Assembly: GCA_902606745.1 (NCBI GenBank)
Contig: CACLHR010000003.1
Coordinates: 1-64,000 of the forward strand
Length of the DNA: 64,000 nucleotides
Direction of reading: 5' to 3'
Source of the DNA: an uncultured Gammaproteobacteria bacterium
Lineage (GTDB): Bacteria > Pseudomonadota > Gammaproteobacteria > PS1 > Pseudothioglobaceae
Shown here: piece after piece, positions 8,692 through 18,128 of the stretch
Position numbering within the stretch: the stretch's first letter is position 1
Layout of the letters: each line of letters opens with the position of its first letter
Position numbers and translations under genes: made by a program
The notes under the pieces: generated by a model
Seen by the model: only the letters and a program-made list of their open reading frames with translations
The model's database searches: none
What the model was told of the DNA's origin: nothing

Positions 8692-9570
8692 CTAGAAATC
8701 TCTTTTCATTAATTTTTCTGTCAATTTTCTTAATGGTTCTGCATTTACGCTAAGACCAGATATTTCATCCATCGCTTCCTTATAAAGATCTTTATAGATT
8801 CTAATAGATTCATCTAGACCTATGATAGTTGGATATGTAGGCTTCCCTTTTTCTAAATCTGAATTTTGGCGCTTTCCTAAAACTTCTTCAGTACTCAATA
8901 TATCAAGCACGTCATCTTGAACTTGATAAGCTAGGCCAATATTATTTGAATAGAAATTCAAAATATCACTATCTTTTGAATTAATTCTATTATTATGGAA
9001 TGCACCAAATTTAACTGCACAACTTATCAGTGAACCGGTTTTCTTTTTATACATATTATTTAAAAACTCAATATCCACTTTTTTAGAAATTACAGAAAGA
9101 TCAATTGATTGCCCATCAGCCATTTCATATGCTGAGATTGCCAATAATTTTAATAACTCAATTCTAATAACAGGTTCAATTGATTCGTCTCTTGAAAGGA
9201 TTTCAAAAGCTAGAGCCTGTAAACCATCTCCAGCAAGAATAGCATGAGCTTCTCCAAAAGTCTTATGGGATGAAGGCTGATTATGCCTCATATCATCATT
9301 ATCCATCGCAGGTAAATCATCATGTATCAATGAATATACATGAATAAGTTCAATAGCACAGGCGCAGGCATCGACTTTAATAAGATCAATGTCATACAAA
9401 CTTGCAGTTGTGTAAGTTAATATAGGTCTAAAGCGTTTACCACCTGCGAAAACGCTATAGCTTATGACATTTTTAAGTTCACTTTGTAGATAATCTTTGG
9501 AACAAATCGAACTAAGATATATCTCTAGTTTAGAATTAACACGTTCTTGATAAGTATTAAAGATCTTCAA
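8692..9570 (-). CDS. ispA: Geranyl/farnesyl diphosphate synthase (IspA type)
   Basis: Trans-prenyltransferase that makes farnesyl diphosphate for quinones and undecaprenol. It has the first Asp-rich motif in HDDLPAMDNDDMRHNQPS and the second in YQVQDDVLDILS, plus the family segments GGKRFRPILT and GDGLQALAFEIL. No ATG fits. A TTG at 9570 (Leu-Lys-Ile-Phe-Asn-Thr-Tyr-Gln) gives 292 aa, the usual IspA length, and overlaps the xseB stop by 14 nt. The frame is open further upstream but would overlap xseB heavily. The xseB-ispA order is the standard arrangement; the usual following dxs is absent. Confidence 0.88.
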   Translation of the reverse strand: MKIFNTYQERVNSKLEIYLSSICSKDYLQSELKNVISYSVFAGGKRFRPILTYTTASLYDIDLIKVDACACAIELIHVYSLIHDDLPAMDNDDMRHNQPSSHKTFGEAHAILAGDGLQALAFEILSRDESIEPVIRIELLKLLAISAYEMADGQSIDLSVISKKVDIEFLNNMYKKKTGSLISCAVKFGAFHNNRINSKDSDILNFYSNNIGLAYQVQDDVLDILSTEEVLGKRQNSDLEKGKPTYPTIIGLDESIRIYKDLYKEAMDEISGLSVNAEPLRKLTEKLMKRDF

Positions 9571-9781
9571 AGGTATTTTCTTCGCTATAGTTGTCTTTTT
9601 CACTAAGTATATTGACTCGTTGTTGAGCGTCAGTGAGTGCACTATGACATTGGCGATGAAGGTTAACACCTTTTTCAAAATACTTGAGTGAATCTTCTAG
9701 GCTTAGGTCGCCAGATTCCATTTTGTTAATTATTAATTCAAGTTCAGCTAAACCCTTATTAAAATCAAATTTACTACCCAT
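9557..9781 (-). CDS. xseB: Exodeoxyribonuclease VII small subunit
   Basis: 74-aa XseB, the small subunit of the ExoVII single-strand nuclease. The typical core is present: FNKGLAELELIINKMESGDL followed by SLEDSLKYFEKGVNLHRQC. The ATG overlaps the stop of the upstream short-chain dehydrogenase gene (TGATG), and the 3' end overlaps ispA. The large subunit XseA is not in the window. Confidence 0.93.
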   Translation of the reverse strand: MGSKFDFNKGLAELELIINKMESGDLSLEDSLKYFEKGVNLHRQCHSALTDAQQRVNILSEKDNYSEENTFEDL

Positions 9782-10632
9782 CAGTCTTTATCTCCTTTGT
9801 CCGACATACTTAGAATATGATCCATCCATGAACTAGGTAATATTCTACATAAAAACGCAAATAATTTTGTAGGAAAGGTAACTCGATAACGATTCTTTGG
9901 TATTTGGGAGTCTAAAGCATGCAAAACACATCTCAAAACTGATTCTGGAGCCAATGTAAATTTGACATTTTTATCTGAATTTAGGCGCTGAATCATAGAT
10001 TTATATTCTCTTTTATAGTCACTATTTGATGGATCAACATTTTCTTTAAAAGCCAAAAAGGCGTTTTCTCTAAATTTTGACTTGATCGGTCCAGGTTGCA
10101 CTAAACATAACTTAATTTTGGTTTTTTTTAACTCAAGTCTTAGCGTGTCTACTAGACCTTCAATGGCAAACTTAGAGGCTACATAAGATCCTCTAAACGG
10201 CATCGCAACAAATCCTAAAACAGAACTAATATAAACAATTCGTCCTATATTTTTTTCTTTCATTGAAGGCAGAACCAGATTAGTAAGTTCATGCCAACCA
10301 AATACATTTGCTTGAAATTGTTTTTCTAGCGCCTCTCGAGAGATGTCTTCAAGGGCGCCAGCTTGTCCATAAGCGCCGTTATTGATTAATGCATAAAGAC
10401 TATCAGTTTTTTGATAAAGCTCAGAGATAGCTGCCTTTATAGAATCCGATGAAGCTAAATCTAACGAAAAAGCATCAAATCCAAGTTTTTTCAGTTTTGT
10501 TACATCTTCTACTTTTCTTGCACTTGTAAACACACGATAACCCGCTGAACGTAAACCATGAGCAAGACAAAGACCTATGCCGCTAGAACAACCAGTAATT
10601 AGAACAGTTCTTAATGTTGAAGTTGATTCCAA
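9781..10632 (-). CDS. Short-chain dehydrogenase/reductase (classical SDR)
   Basis: NAD(P)-dependent oxidoreductase of unknown substrate. The Rossmann motif TGCSSGIG lies near residues 14-21. A variant NNGAYG replaces the common NNAG, and the catalytic YVASK follows a Ser in YISSVLG; QPGPIKSKF follows. The overall pattern resembles the YbbO-like branch. The start appears to be TTG at 10632, because no ATG lies ahead of the Rossmann motif; the 5' end then overlaps pcnB by 22 nt. Insertion of an SDR between pcnB and xseB is unusual. Confidence 0.82.
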   Translation of the reverse strand: MESTSTLRTVLITGCSSGIGLCLAHGLRSAGYRVFTSARKVEDVTKLKKLGFDAFSLDLASSDSIKAAISELYQKTDSLYALINNGAYGQAGALEDISREALEKQFQANVFGWHELTNLVLPSMKEKNIGRIVYISSVLGFVAMPFRGSYVASKFAIEGLVDTLRLELKKTKIKLCLVQPGPIKSKFRENAFLAFKENVDPSNSDYKREYKSMIQRLNSDKNVKFTLAPESVLRCVLHALDSQIPKNRYRVTFPTKLFAFLCRILPSSWMDHILSMSDKGDKD

Positions 10633-11750
10633 TACTTGGCCCTCTCTGCTAATTCAGGATTGATACTTTCTGAGCGTAATACTAAAAAATCATAGGCCAT
10701 TCGAAATCGTGGATGTGCAATTAATTCTTTGGCTTTTTTTTGGCTACAATTCTCTAACTGGTATTGCATTAGCCAGATATCTTTAACACGATTAGAAAGC
10801 CATCTCGGCATTAAAACCTGTTCAGTCTGTTTACTGATAACATCTTCTGATGCTTGATTCATTGTCAAAATTCGAGATTTTTTCTTTTTATTTAGTTCAT
10901 TAAAACGTTTGTTTTGCGCACCCCATAAAAAAACAGCAAACAGAAATGCAGGCGTTACAGTTTTACGATTTTTGATACGCTTCGATGTATTTATTAGGGT
11001 TTTATTTATGAATGAAGTTTCTTTAGTCTGACGAAAAAGATATTTCAGTAGTCCAAATTTTAAAAGTTGTTCAAATACCTCAAAAGATTTCTCGTTATGA
11101 AATAACTTTATGCATTCATCATAAAGTCTAGCGGCTGGAATATTAGCTAACAAATAAGCATGCTTAGTGATAGATATTGAGATTTTTGGATCAATTTTTG
11201 CATCTAATTTAACTTTAAATCTTATCGCTCTAATCATTCTTACAGGATCTTCTTTAAAACGCTCAGCTGGATTTCCAATCATCCTAATTTCTGAACTATT
11301 GATTGCCTCAAGACCATCAACATAATCAATGACTTGTGATTTTTCTATATCATAATAAAGCCCATTTACACTAAAATCTCGACGAAAAGCGTCCTCTCTA
11401 AGAGTACCATAAAAATTATCTCTAAGAATAGCACCATTTCTAGTGTTCTTAACTTTTCCAGAACGGAAAGTGGCAACTTCAATATATTTTCTGGATGAAA
11501 ACATAATATGAACTAGTCGGAATCTCTTTCCAATAAGTCTAGATCGTTTAAATGTTTTATGAACTTGTTCCGGAGTAGCACTGGTAGCAATATCAAAGTC
11601 TTTAGGTTTTTGGCCAACCAATAAATCGCGAATACAACCACCTACTAAGTAAGCCTCATGGCCAACTTGATTTAAGGTCTTAACAACCTTTTGTGCATCT
11701 TTATCTATTAATTTTTTGTCAAAATGAATGGTTTGACGTATAGGGTTCAT
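10611..11750 (-). CDS. pcnB: Poly(A) polymerase I / CCA-type nucleotidyltransferase
   Basis: Adds 3' poly(A) tails that mark RNA for decay. The nucleotidyltransferase head shows [20 protein letters not shown] with the [12 protein letters not shown] metal-binding segment, then the RNA-binding region [19 protein letters not shown] basic C-terminal tail follows. PcnB is preferred over a CCA-adding enzyme because of the N-terminal extension ([16 protein letters not shown]) and the signature [18 protein letters not shown]. The ATG at 11750 forms an ATGA overlap with the queF stop; an in-frame start 9 codons upstream is less likely. At 379 aa it is shorter than E. coli PcnB, mainly at the C-terminus. 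Confidence 0.9.
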   Translation of the reverse strand: MNPIRQTIHFDKKLIDKDAQKVVKTLNQVGHEAYLVGGCIRDLLVGQKPKDFDIATSATPEQVHKTFKRSRLIGKRFRLVHIMFSSRKYIEVATFRSGKVKNTRNGAILRDNFYGTLREDAFRRDFSVNGLYYDIEKSQVIDYVDGLEAINSSEIRMIGNPAERFKEDPVRMIRAIRFKVKLDAKIDPKISISITKHAYLLANIPAARLYDECIKLFHNEKSFEVFEQLLKFGLLKYLFRQTKETSFINKTLINTSKRIKNRKTVTPAFLFAVFLWGAQNKRFNELNKKKKSRILTMNQASEDVISKQTEQVLMPRWLSNRVKDIWLMQYQLENCSQKKAKELIAHPRFRMAYDFLVLRSESINPELAERAKYWNQLQH

Positions 11751-12133
11751 AAACTCACTACATCTCTTGGTAACCAATTTTTTTGCCTGTGTTCAGACTC
11801 TATTGTGGTGTATATACCACCTCTAACATTAAATATTGCCTTCAAGCGCATAAAACGAGGATCAAGGGCGGATACCAGATCATCCAAAATTTGATTAGTA
11901 ACGGCTTCATGAAATGCACCCTCATTACGAAAAGACCAGATATAGTTTTTCAAAGCTTTAAGTTCAACACAACGCTTATCAGCAATGTACTCTAAGTTCA
12001 AGGTTGCAAAGTCGGGCTGACCAGTTTTTGGACAAAGGCAAGTAAATTCTGGAATATCAATACGAATCACAAAATCCCTCTCAATATTTGGGTTATCAAA
12101 AACCTCTAAAATCTTACTTGGTGAACTATGCAT
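11747..12133 (-). CDS. queF: 7-cyano-7-deazaguanine (preQ0) reductase QueF, short type
   Basis: NADPH-dependent reductase that converts preQ0 to preQ1 in queuosine biosynthesis. It is the single-domain type (128 aa). The catalytic Cys lies in [16 protein letters not shown]. The QueF signature is [21 protein letters not shown], which provides substrate and NADPH contacts. It overlaps lptF by 8 nt on the 5' side and pcnB by 4 nt on the 3' side. The pathway's final step is also in this window as queH, 38 kb away. Confidence 0.95.
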   Translation of the reverse strand: MHSSPSKILEVFDNPNIERDFVIRIDIPEFTCLCPKTGQPDFATLNLEYIADKRCVELKALKNYIWSFRNEGAFHEAVTNQILDDLVSALDPRFMRLKAIFNVRGGIYTTIESEHRQKNWLPRDVVSL

Positions 12134-13307
12134 GACTTTTCTTTTTGAGATTCAAAGGGGTTATTTTTTCAAAATAGGTAGCTATTTCTCCTCGCCTGAA
12201 CTGATAAAGCAATAATATCAATATTACCATTAAAAGATGGATTCCCCAAAGTCCAATTATAGGGTCCAATTGTCCAAGCTCTATAGAACTTTTAGCTACC
12301 AACAATCCATTATAGTAAATCATAAAAACAATAACACCAATCAACAGATTAACCCCTTTACCTCCTCTAGGAGAGGCTTTTCCAAGAAAAACACCAAAAA
12401 CAGAAAGTATTAAAACAGTAATAGGTTGAGATAATCTCCATTGCAACTCGGCATTAGCATATCGACCTCCCTCTTTAATTAAGTCAATGGTGCTTTTACC
12501 TTCAATTGTTGTAAAAATTACTACCGACTTTTGAAGTTCTCCTGAAACAATTTCTAAATTATATGAATCAAATTCAAGAATTTTTTTGTTTTCATAGCTA
12601 GGAATTCCTTCGTATCGGACACCGTTTTTCAAGCGGAGATATATACTATCAGTTTTAGAATCAATATATTTTTGTGCCTCTGAAGCTAAGACAATGACTG
12701 GGTTTTCACTATCAAAAGCATAGATAAATACTTCTTCCATATTTTGATCTCCACTATTATCTAGAGATTTCGATTCAGAGGCATAAAAAACAATGTCGCC
12801 TTGCTTAAATACTTCAAATTCACCCTCAGTAATAAAGGAAAACTCTGAGGCATTATTGGTTTCCTCCTCCATAATATTTTTTTGTTGTTTTGCCCATGGA
12901 ACTGCATATATTGTTAGGAAAAAAATAATTACAAAAGATAAAAGAACTAAAGGCTGAATAAACATAATAAAGTGTTTATCACTCAAACCAAGTGAATTCA
13001 TCACAACAGCTTCAGAATTTTTGTACAACTGAGATATGGTTATAATAATAGCTAAGAAGAGTGACAGTGACAGAACTAATGACACATCTCTGATCATATT
13101 AAAGCTTACCAAAGGCATAAGTTCTTGTATGGGAATACCACGTTCAACGCTTTCTTGAACCATCAAAACGAATTGATTACCAAATAAAACTAACCCAATA
13201 ATGAAAACTATTGCAAAAAATTTAGTAACTACATTTCGCCTTAAATATTTGGCAATTCGGCTGTTTTGATACTTAAGAATAGTAAGAAGATTCGTTTGCA
13301 TAATCAA
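12126..13307 (-). CDS. lptF: LPS export permease LptF (YjgP family)
   Basis: Inner-membrane permease of the LptB2FG transporter that pulls lipopolysaccharide out of the membrane. It has about six membrane segments: two near the N-terminus plus one around residues 100-125, a large periplasmic domain (residues 130-280), and three at the C-terminus. The motif [17 protein letters not shown] matches the LptF cytoplasmic coupling region. The start could be 13307 or the Met at 13301. LptG, which usually follows, is replaced by queF; it must be encoded elsewhere if present. Confidence 0.88.
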   Translation of the reverse strand: MIMQTNLLTILKYQNSRIAKYLRRNVVTKFFAIVFIIGLVLFGNQFVLMVQESVERGIPIQELMPLVSFNMIRDVSLVLSLSLFLAIIITISQLYKNSEAVVMNSLGLSDKHFIMFIQPLVLLSFVIIFFLTIYAVPWAKQQKNIMEEETNNASEFSFITEGEFEVFKQGDIVFYASESKSLDNSGDQNMEEVFIYAFDSENPVIVLASEAQKYIDSKTDSIYLRLKNGVRYEGIPSYENKKILEFDSYNLEIVSGELQKSVVIFTTIEGKSTIDLIKEGGRYANAELQWRLSQPITVLILSVFGVFLGKASPRGGKGVNLLIGVIVFMIYYNGLLVAKSSIELGQLDPIIGLWGIHLLMVILILLLYQFRRGEIATYFEKITPLNLKKKSHA

Positions 13308-13331
13308 CCGCTTCAGACATCCTAACAGATT

Positions 13332-14594
13332 TTATTTCTTTTGTTTCATGGAATCAAAAAATTCATCGTTAGTTTTTGTAAAACGAAGTCTTTCAATTAA
13401 AAATTCTGCTGCCTCAACAGTATCCATAGGATGAAGAATCTTACGCAATATCCACATTTTTTGAAGCTCCTGTTCTTCGGTTATTAGTTCTTCTCTTCGG
13501 GTTCCAGAGGCATTAAAATTGATAGCTGGAAATATGCGTTTTTCAGAAAGTCTACGTTCAAGATGTAGCTCCATATTTCCAGTACCTTTAAACTCTTGGT
13601 AAATAACTTCATCCATCTTGGAACCGGTGTCAATCAATGCAGTCGCTATAATAGTGATACTTCCACCATTTTCAATATTTCTTGCCGCTCCAAAAAATCG
13701 CTTAGGTCTTTGTAAGGCATTGGCATCAACTCCACCGGTTAATACTTTCCCAGATGAAGGAGCTACTGTATTGTATGCTCTCGCTAAACGTGTAATTGAA
13801 TCAAGTAGAATGATAACATTTTTACCTTGTTCAGCACGTCTTTTAGCCTTTTCTATAACTATTTCAGCGACTTGTACATGTCGTTTAGCCGGTTCATCAA
13901 AGGTGGAAGAAATAACTTCACCCCTAACAGTACGTTCCATCTCAGTCACTTCTTCAGGGCGCTCATCTATTAGAAGCACAATTAATTCGCAGTCTGGGTG
14001 GTTAACAGAGATTGATGATGCTATGTTTTGCATAATCATTGTCTTTCCGGCCTTTGGTGGGGATACTATCAAACCCCTTTGACCTTTACCAAATGGAGCC
14101 ACTAAATCAATCACTCTAGCAGTTATATCTTCTGTACCACCATTACCCAGTTCTAAGTTAAGCCTTTCATTTGGGTGAAGTGGAGTTAAAGAAGTATACG
14201 GTATTCGATTTCTTACATTTTCTGGTGTGTCCTCGTTAACTTCTGAGACTTTAACCAAGGCAAAATACTTTTCACCTTTCTTAGGTGCTCTGATTTTTCC
14301 AGCTACCACATCTCCAGTTGACAAATTAAATCGCCTTATTTGATTTGGTGACACATAGATATCATCTGGACCGGAGACATAAGAGTCATTTGAGGACCGG
14401 AGAAAGCCATAACCTTCTTGCAAAATATCTAACACTCCGTCACCTATAACTTCCTCATCATTGTCAGCCTTGTGTTTTAGGATAGCAAAGATAAGCGTTT
14501 GTTTTTTGGCTCTTGAAATGTTTTCGATACCGAGAGATTGAGCTAACTCCAACAGTTCTGCTGGAGTTTTAATTTTGAGGTCTGATAGTTTCAT
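13332..14594 (-). CDS. rho: Transcription termination factor Rho
   Basis: Hexameric RNA-dependent ATPase that terminates transcription. The N-terminal Rho domain ([21 protein letters not shown]) is followed by the cold-shock-like RNA-binding domain ([12 protein letters not shown]). The RecA-type ATPase core has Walker A (SPPKAGKT) and [10 protein letters not shown], plus the secondary RNA-binding Q-loop region [20 protein letters not shown]. The length of 420 aa matches E. coli. It lies downstream of trxA, as in many gammaproteobacteria. The 154-nt gap ahead of it contains only weak hairpins and no clear attenuator peptide. Confidence 0.97.
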   Translation of the reverse strand: MKLSDLKIKTPAELLELAQSLGIENISRAKKQTLIFAILKHKADNDEEVIGDGVLDILQEGYGFLRSSNDSYVSGPDDIYVSPNQIRRFNLSTGDVVAGKIRAPKKGEKYFALVKVSEVNEDTPENVRNRIPYTSLTPLHPNERLNLELGNGGTEDITARVIDLVAPFGKGQRGLIVSPPKAGKTMIMQNIASSISVNHPDCELIVLLIDERPEEVTEMERTVRGEVISSTFDEPAKRHVQVAEIVIEKAKRRAEQGKNVIILLDSITRLARAYNTVAPSSGKVLTGGVDANALQRPKRFFGAARNIENGGSITIIATALIDTGSKMDEVIYQEFKGTGNMELHLERRLSEKRIFPAINFNASGTRREELITEEQELQKMWILRKILHPMDTVEAAEFLIERLRFTKTNDEFFDSMKQKK

Positions 14595-14748
14595 ATTAAA
14601 GTATTTTTAAATTGTTGAGATTGACAATATGTCTAATAGGGAATTAAATCAACTCAGAGTTGAGCTTATATTATGTTTTAAGAGCTTTGTGTAGTAAGAA
14701 GATTTTTTTTATATTTATGAGTGATTATGAGTTAAAAAATTGGTCAAG

Positions 14749-15075
14749 TTAAATGTTAGAGTCTAAAAAAGCGTTTAAGTTAGCCTTAGAGAGTGCGCCA
14801 ACTTTTGTTGCCTGAACTGAGCCATCCTTAAATAAAAGCATTGTTGGGATACCTCTAATTCCATATTTAGGTGGTATTTGTAAGTTTTCATCAACATTAA
14901 CCTTTGCTATGGTTATGCGACCATCATATTCATTTGCTATTTCATCTAGAACTGGCGCAAGAGCCTTACATGGTCCACACCATTCGGCCCAAAAATCAAC
15001 TAAAACAGGTTGTGTGGAACTAATTACATCAGCATCAAAAGAAGCGTCACTGACTACTTTTATTTTGTCGTTCAT
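14749..15075 (-). CDS. trxA: Thioredoxin 1
   Basis: Cytoplasmic dithiol reductant. The active site WCGPC lies in [22 protein letters not shown], and the cis-Pro loop is [14 protein letters not shown]. The start at 15075 ([14 protein letters not shown]) gives a 108-aa protein, the family norm. An in-frame start 9 codons upstream adds residues that are not part of the fold. It lies directly upstream of rho, a conserved pairing. Confidence 0.96.
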   Translation of the reverse strand: MNDKIKVVSDASFDADVISSTQPVLVDFWAEWCGPCKALAPVLDEIANEYDGRITIAKVNVDENLQIPPKYGIRGIPTMLLFKDGSVQATKVGALSKANLNAFLDSNI

Positions 15076-15212
15076 GCACTCAAATAAAAAGGAAATTATC
15101 AATAGAATTAGAATAATTCGTAGCTACATTATATCACTTATATACAAAAAATCTATTTTTTTACAAAGATTATCTAATTTTCAAATAATTCTCTCTAAAA
15201 GATCAAAAAAGG

Positions 15213-16169
15213 CTAAGTAGCTATAAATGCCAAAATAATTGGTATCGTTATAAATGATAAAGCGACTTGTGTTGTAACAATACTTGTCATCAATTGCTCA
15301 TCTGCACCAAATTGCTTTGCAAAAGTGTGAGACATTGCTGCAGTTGGAACAGAAGCAAAGACAACAGCAATAATTACCTCTATCTGACTAAGGCCCATAA
15401 ATTTTGAGACAAAATAAGCAATTAGAGGAAAGGTAATTAATTTGAAAAAATTAGATATAGCAATAGGTGTAATTTCTAATGAGAGGTTCCTAATTTTTAT
15501 TTTAGCTCCAATGGTTAAAAGTATTATTGGCAATGCTGCAGAGCCAAGTAAATCTGAAATTTCAACTATTACTACTAATTTATCTGATTCCATCATTGAA
15601 AAGAACACACCTGCAATCATTGCTAGAATAAATGGGTTTTTTAGTAGTTCAACAAAAATATTAGATATGTTTTTTTTAGATCTAGTTTTTCCTGGTTGAT
15701 CTAAACTAGAGATCATAATTGTTATTACAATAATATTAATACTCGGAACATATATAAGCATGAATACTGTTGCAATTGCTAAACCCTCGTCTCCAAATAT
15801 GCTTCCTGCTATTGCAAGTGCAATAAATGCATTATGTCTAACAGCTCCCTGAAATATTGATGTCCATGTTTCTGGAGAATATCTAAAAAGCTTGGCTAGA
15901 ATTATGACTACTGTTGTTACAAACAATATTCCACTCAATATAACTGCAGCATAACTATAGAGCATTTCTGAAGACAGATTAATTTGAGATATGAAATGAA
16001 ATAAAAGAGAAGGAGCTAAAACCCAATATACAAGCTTATCACTTACATCCCAAAAAGAAATATCAGGAACTCGAATCCTCCGAAGAATATTACCAAGAAT
16101 TATAAGAAAAAATACTGGCGAAAGAAGCAAGAAAATTTCAATAAAACTTGATAGCACAGAGACTTTCAC
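15213..16169 (-). CDS. AEC-family transporter (auxin efflux carrier/malate permease-like)
   Basis: Membrane protein of 318 aa with about ten hydrophobic segments in two halves separated by a hydrophilic loop around residues 155-170. The pattern of the auxin efflux carrier family (PF03547) is clear: an N-terminal LSPVFFLIILGNILRR and a C-terminal ASVPTAAMSHTFAKQFGADEQLMTSIVTTQ. The substrate is not predictable. It follows gltX by 33 nt on the same strand and may be co-transcribed. Confidence 0.82.
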   Translation of the reverse strand: MKVSVLSSFIEIFLLLSPVFFLIILGNILRRIRVPDISFWDVSDKLVYWVLAPSLLFHFISQINLSSEMLYSYAAVILSGILFVTTVVIILAKLFRYSPETWTSIFQGAVRHNAFIALAIAGSIFGDEGLAIATVFMLIYVPSINIIVITIMISSLDQPGKTRSKKNISNIFVELLKNPFILAMIAGVFFSMMESDKLVVIVEISDLLGSAALPIILLTIGAKIKIRNLSLEITPIAISNFFKLITFPLIAYFVSKFMGLSQIEVIIAVVFASVPTAAMSHTFAKQFGADEQLMTSIVTTQVALSFITIPIILAFIAT

Positions 16170-16202
16170 TTTGTTAGTTATTTACAGAAATCAAAATAAA
16201 TT

Positions 16203-17591
16203 CTATGAGGGCAGGTTGTCAATCCAATCAATCGCCATTTTCAGTCTTAACAATACCCTTTCCTTGCCAACCAATTGAGCACACTTATCAATACTTCCAG
16301 CATTGCCATCTCCGCTAATAGCTAGCCTGAATGGCTGACCTACCTTGCCAAAGCCTATATTGTGTCCCTTACATATGCTTTGAATTACTTCATGAATATG
16401 TTCAACGGACCATCTCTCTAGAGTGTTTAAATTTTTAAATAAATCATCTAGCACTGGCCTTGATTCCAAATGAAAAAACTTTATTGCTAGACCAGAGTCA
16501 AAATCTTTAAAATCGTGATAAAACATCACGCAACTCTGTGCCATATCGACTAAAGATTTAGAACGATCTCTGAGGGCTTCAATAACCTCTTTTATATCTG
16601 GACCATCACTTAAATTAATAGAGAGTTGATTTAGGTGCCATTCTAACTCTGATACAAGTTCGTTAATCTCAGTAGTCTTTATATATGAATGATTGATCCA
16701 GTCTAGCTTGTCTTGATTAAAACTTGCTGATGATTTATTGATGTTTTCAAGTTCAAACAGATCAACCATCTCATCAACGGAGAAAATTTCTTGATCACCA
16801 TGTGACCAGCCTAAACGAACTATGTAGTTTAATAAAGCTTTCGGCAAATAACCTGCATCCCTATAAGACATAAGATTAACTGCCCCATGTCTTTTTGACA
16901 GACGCGAACCGTCAACACCCAAAATCATGGGTACGTGGGCAAATCTTGGAATATTCCAGTCCAAGGCCTCATACAGATTTATCTGTTTAGGTGTATTGTT
17001 TATGTGGTCATCACCTCTAATAACACATTCGATTTCCATATCATGATCATCAACGATAACTGTCAAATTGTATGTCGGTGAACCATCAGACCTTGCAATA
17101 ATTAAATCATCCAACTCACTATTCGAAATTTCAATTTTACCCTTGACGTAGTCATCAAAAGATACAGTCCCATTGTCTGGATTAAGGAAACGAATCACTC
17201 CGCTTGTAAGCTTCTTGTCACGACAACAACCATCATATTTGGGTTTGTCTCCGCTTGCCATTTGTGCTTCACGCATTTCCTCTAGGCGCTCTTTTGTGCA
17301 TTCGCAGTAATAAGCCTTACCTTCAGCGATCAACTGAGAAACTACTTCTTTATAGCGTTCGAGTCTATCGCTTTGGTAAATAGGTCCTTCATCATAGCTC
17401 AACCCTAGCCATTCTATTCCCTGTAAAATAGCATCCACCGAATCCTGAGTAGATCGATCCTTGTCGGTATCTTCGATGCGAAGAACAAACTTGCTTTCAT
17501 TTTTTTTGGCCCAAAGCCATGCAAAAAGAGCTGTTCTAGCACCGCCAATATGCAAATAACCTGTAGGTGAAGGGGCAAACCTTGATTTCAT
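16203..17591 (-). CDS. gltX: Glutamyl-tRNA synthetase
   Basis: Charges tRNA-Glu for translation. The class I HIGH-type motif is in RFAPSPTGYLHIGGARTALF, and the KMSKS-type loop is GSRLSKRHGAVN. A Cys-rich insertion (YYCECTKERLEEMREAQ through GCCRD) corresponds to the zinc-binding region of proteobacterial GluRS. The length of 462 aa is normal. It is divergent from the Mth938-like/rodA operon. Only one GltX is present in the window, so its discrimination for tRNA-Gln cannot be judged. Confidence 0.95.
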   Translation of the reverse strand: MKSRFAPSPTGYLHIGGARTALFAWLWAKKNESKFVLRIEDTDKDRSTQDSVDAILQGIEWLGLSYDEGPIYQSDRLERYKEVVSQLIAEGKAYYCECTKERLEEMREAQMASGDKPKYDGCCRDKKLTSGVIRFLNPDNGTVSFDDYVKGKIEISNSELDDLIIARSDGSPTYNLTVIVDDHDMEIECVIRGDDHINNTPKQINLYEALDWNIPRFAHVPMILGVDGSRLSKRHGAVNLMSYRDAGYLPKALLNYIVRLGWSHGDQEIFSVDEMVDLFELENINKSSASFNQDKLDWINHSYIKTTEINELVSELEWHLNQLSINLSDGPDIKEVIEALRDRSKSLVDMAQSCVMFYHDFKDFDSGLAIKFFHLESRPVLDDLFKNLNTLERWSVEHIHEVIQSICKGHNIGFGKVGQPFRLAISGDGNAGSIDKCAQLVGKERVLLRLKMAIDWIDNLPS

Positions 17592-17724
17592 TATTTAATT
17601 ATTTTGAATTAATTTTATAGACTCCAATACTAACATCTATGTCAACTTATTGGGCTTAAAATATTAGTCACAAGTAAGCCTTTCAACTCCAACAATAAAT
17701 CAAATGAAGTGTCAATTTTACACT

Positions 17725-17733
17725 GTTATAATT
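17725..17733 (+). promoter_or_regulatory. Extended -10 promoter ahead of the Mth938-like gene and rodA
   Basis: TGTTATAAT (TG at 17725-17726, TATAAT at 17728-17733) is a perfect extended -10. It lies 32 nt before the first gene, in the divergent gap with gltX. No convincing -35. Confidence 0.55.
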
Positions 17734-17765
17734 GAGTTCCAACATTCAAATAATTAAGTCATATA

Positions 17766-18128
17766 ATGGAATTCACAGAGCAAAGCGCTAATCAAAATAC
17801 CATTATTTCCATCAGTGAATCTGTAATTACACTCTCCCACACTCAACTAAAAATACCCTGTTTTATCTCCTCTAAAAAAGCACATGAAGTATCAATATCT
17901 TCACTAAAAGAAATTACTAAAATGCAAATATTCCCTTTATTAAGTCCAGATTCATTAAATTTGTTAATAATTGGTACCGGAAAACATTCAATATTTCTTT
18001 CTCCTAAACAACAAGTTGCCTTATCTGAACTTGGATTAGTTGTGGAATGTATGAATAATGTATCAGCATGTAGTAGCTTTAACCTATTGCTTTCAGATCT
18101 AAGACCTGTAGGTTTGCTAATTTTATGA
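17766..18128 (+). CDS. Mth938-like domain protein (DUF498/DUF598)
   Basis: 120-aa protein of the Mth938/NDUFAF3-like family. The conserved core is LNLLIIGTGKHSIFLSPKQQVALSELGLVVECMNN followed by a Cys/Ser segment and FNLLLSDLRPVGLLIL (family pattern TG ... A..YN.L..E.R.V). The molecular function is not established in bacteria; eukaryotic relatives assist complex I assembly. The stop overlaps the rodA start as ATGA, so it is the first gene of a rodA-dacA-dat operon. Confidence 0.8.
   Translation: MEFTEQSANQNTIISISESVITLSHTQLKIPCFISSKKAHEVSISSLKEITKMQIFPLLSPDSLNLLIIGTGKHSIFLSPKQQVALSELGLVVECMNNVSACSSFNLLLSDLRPVGLLIL

Noticed and set aside
14595-14748. Possible attenuator between trxA and rho
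   Set aside because: Only weak hairpins and no leader ORF or T-run; nothing comparable to the known rho leader can be supported.
17592-17765. Possible tRNA or small RNA in the gltX divergent gap
   Set aside because: No cloverleaf or conserved structure seen; the region is explained by promoters.
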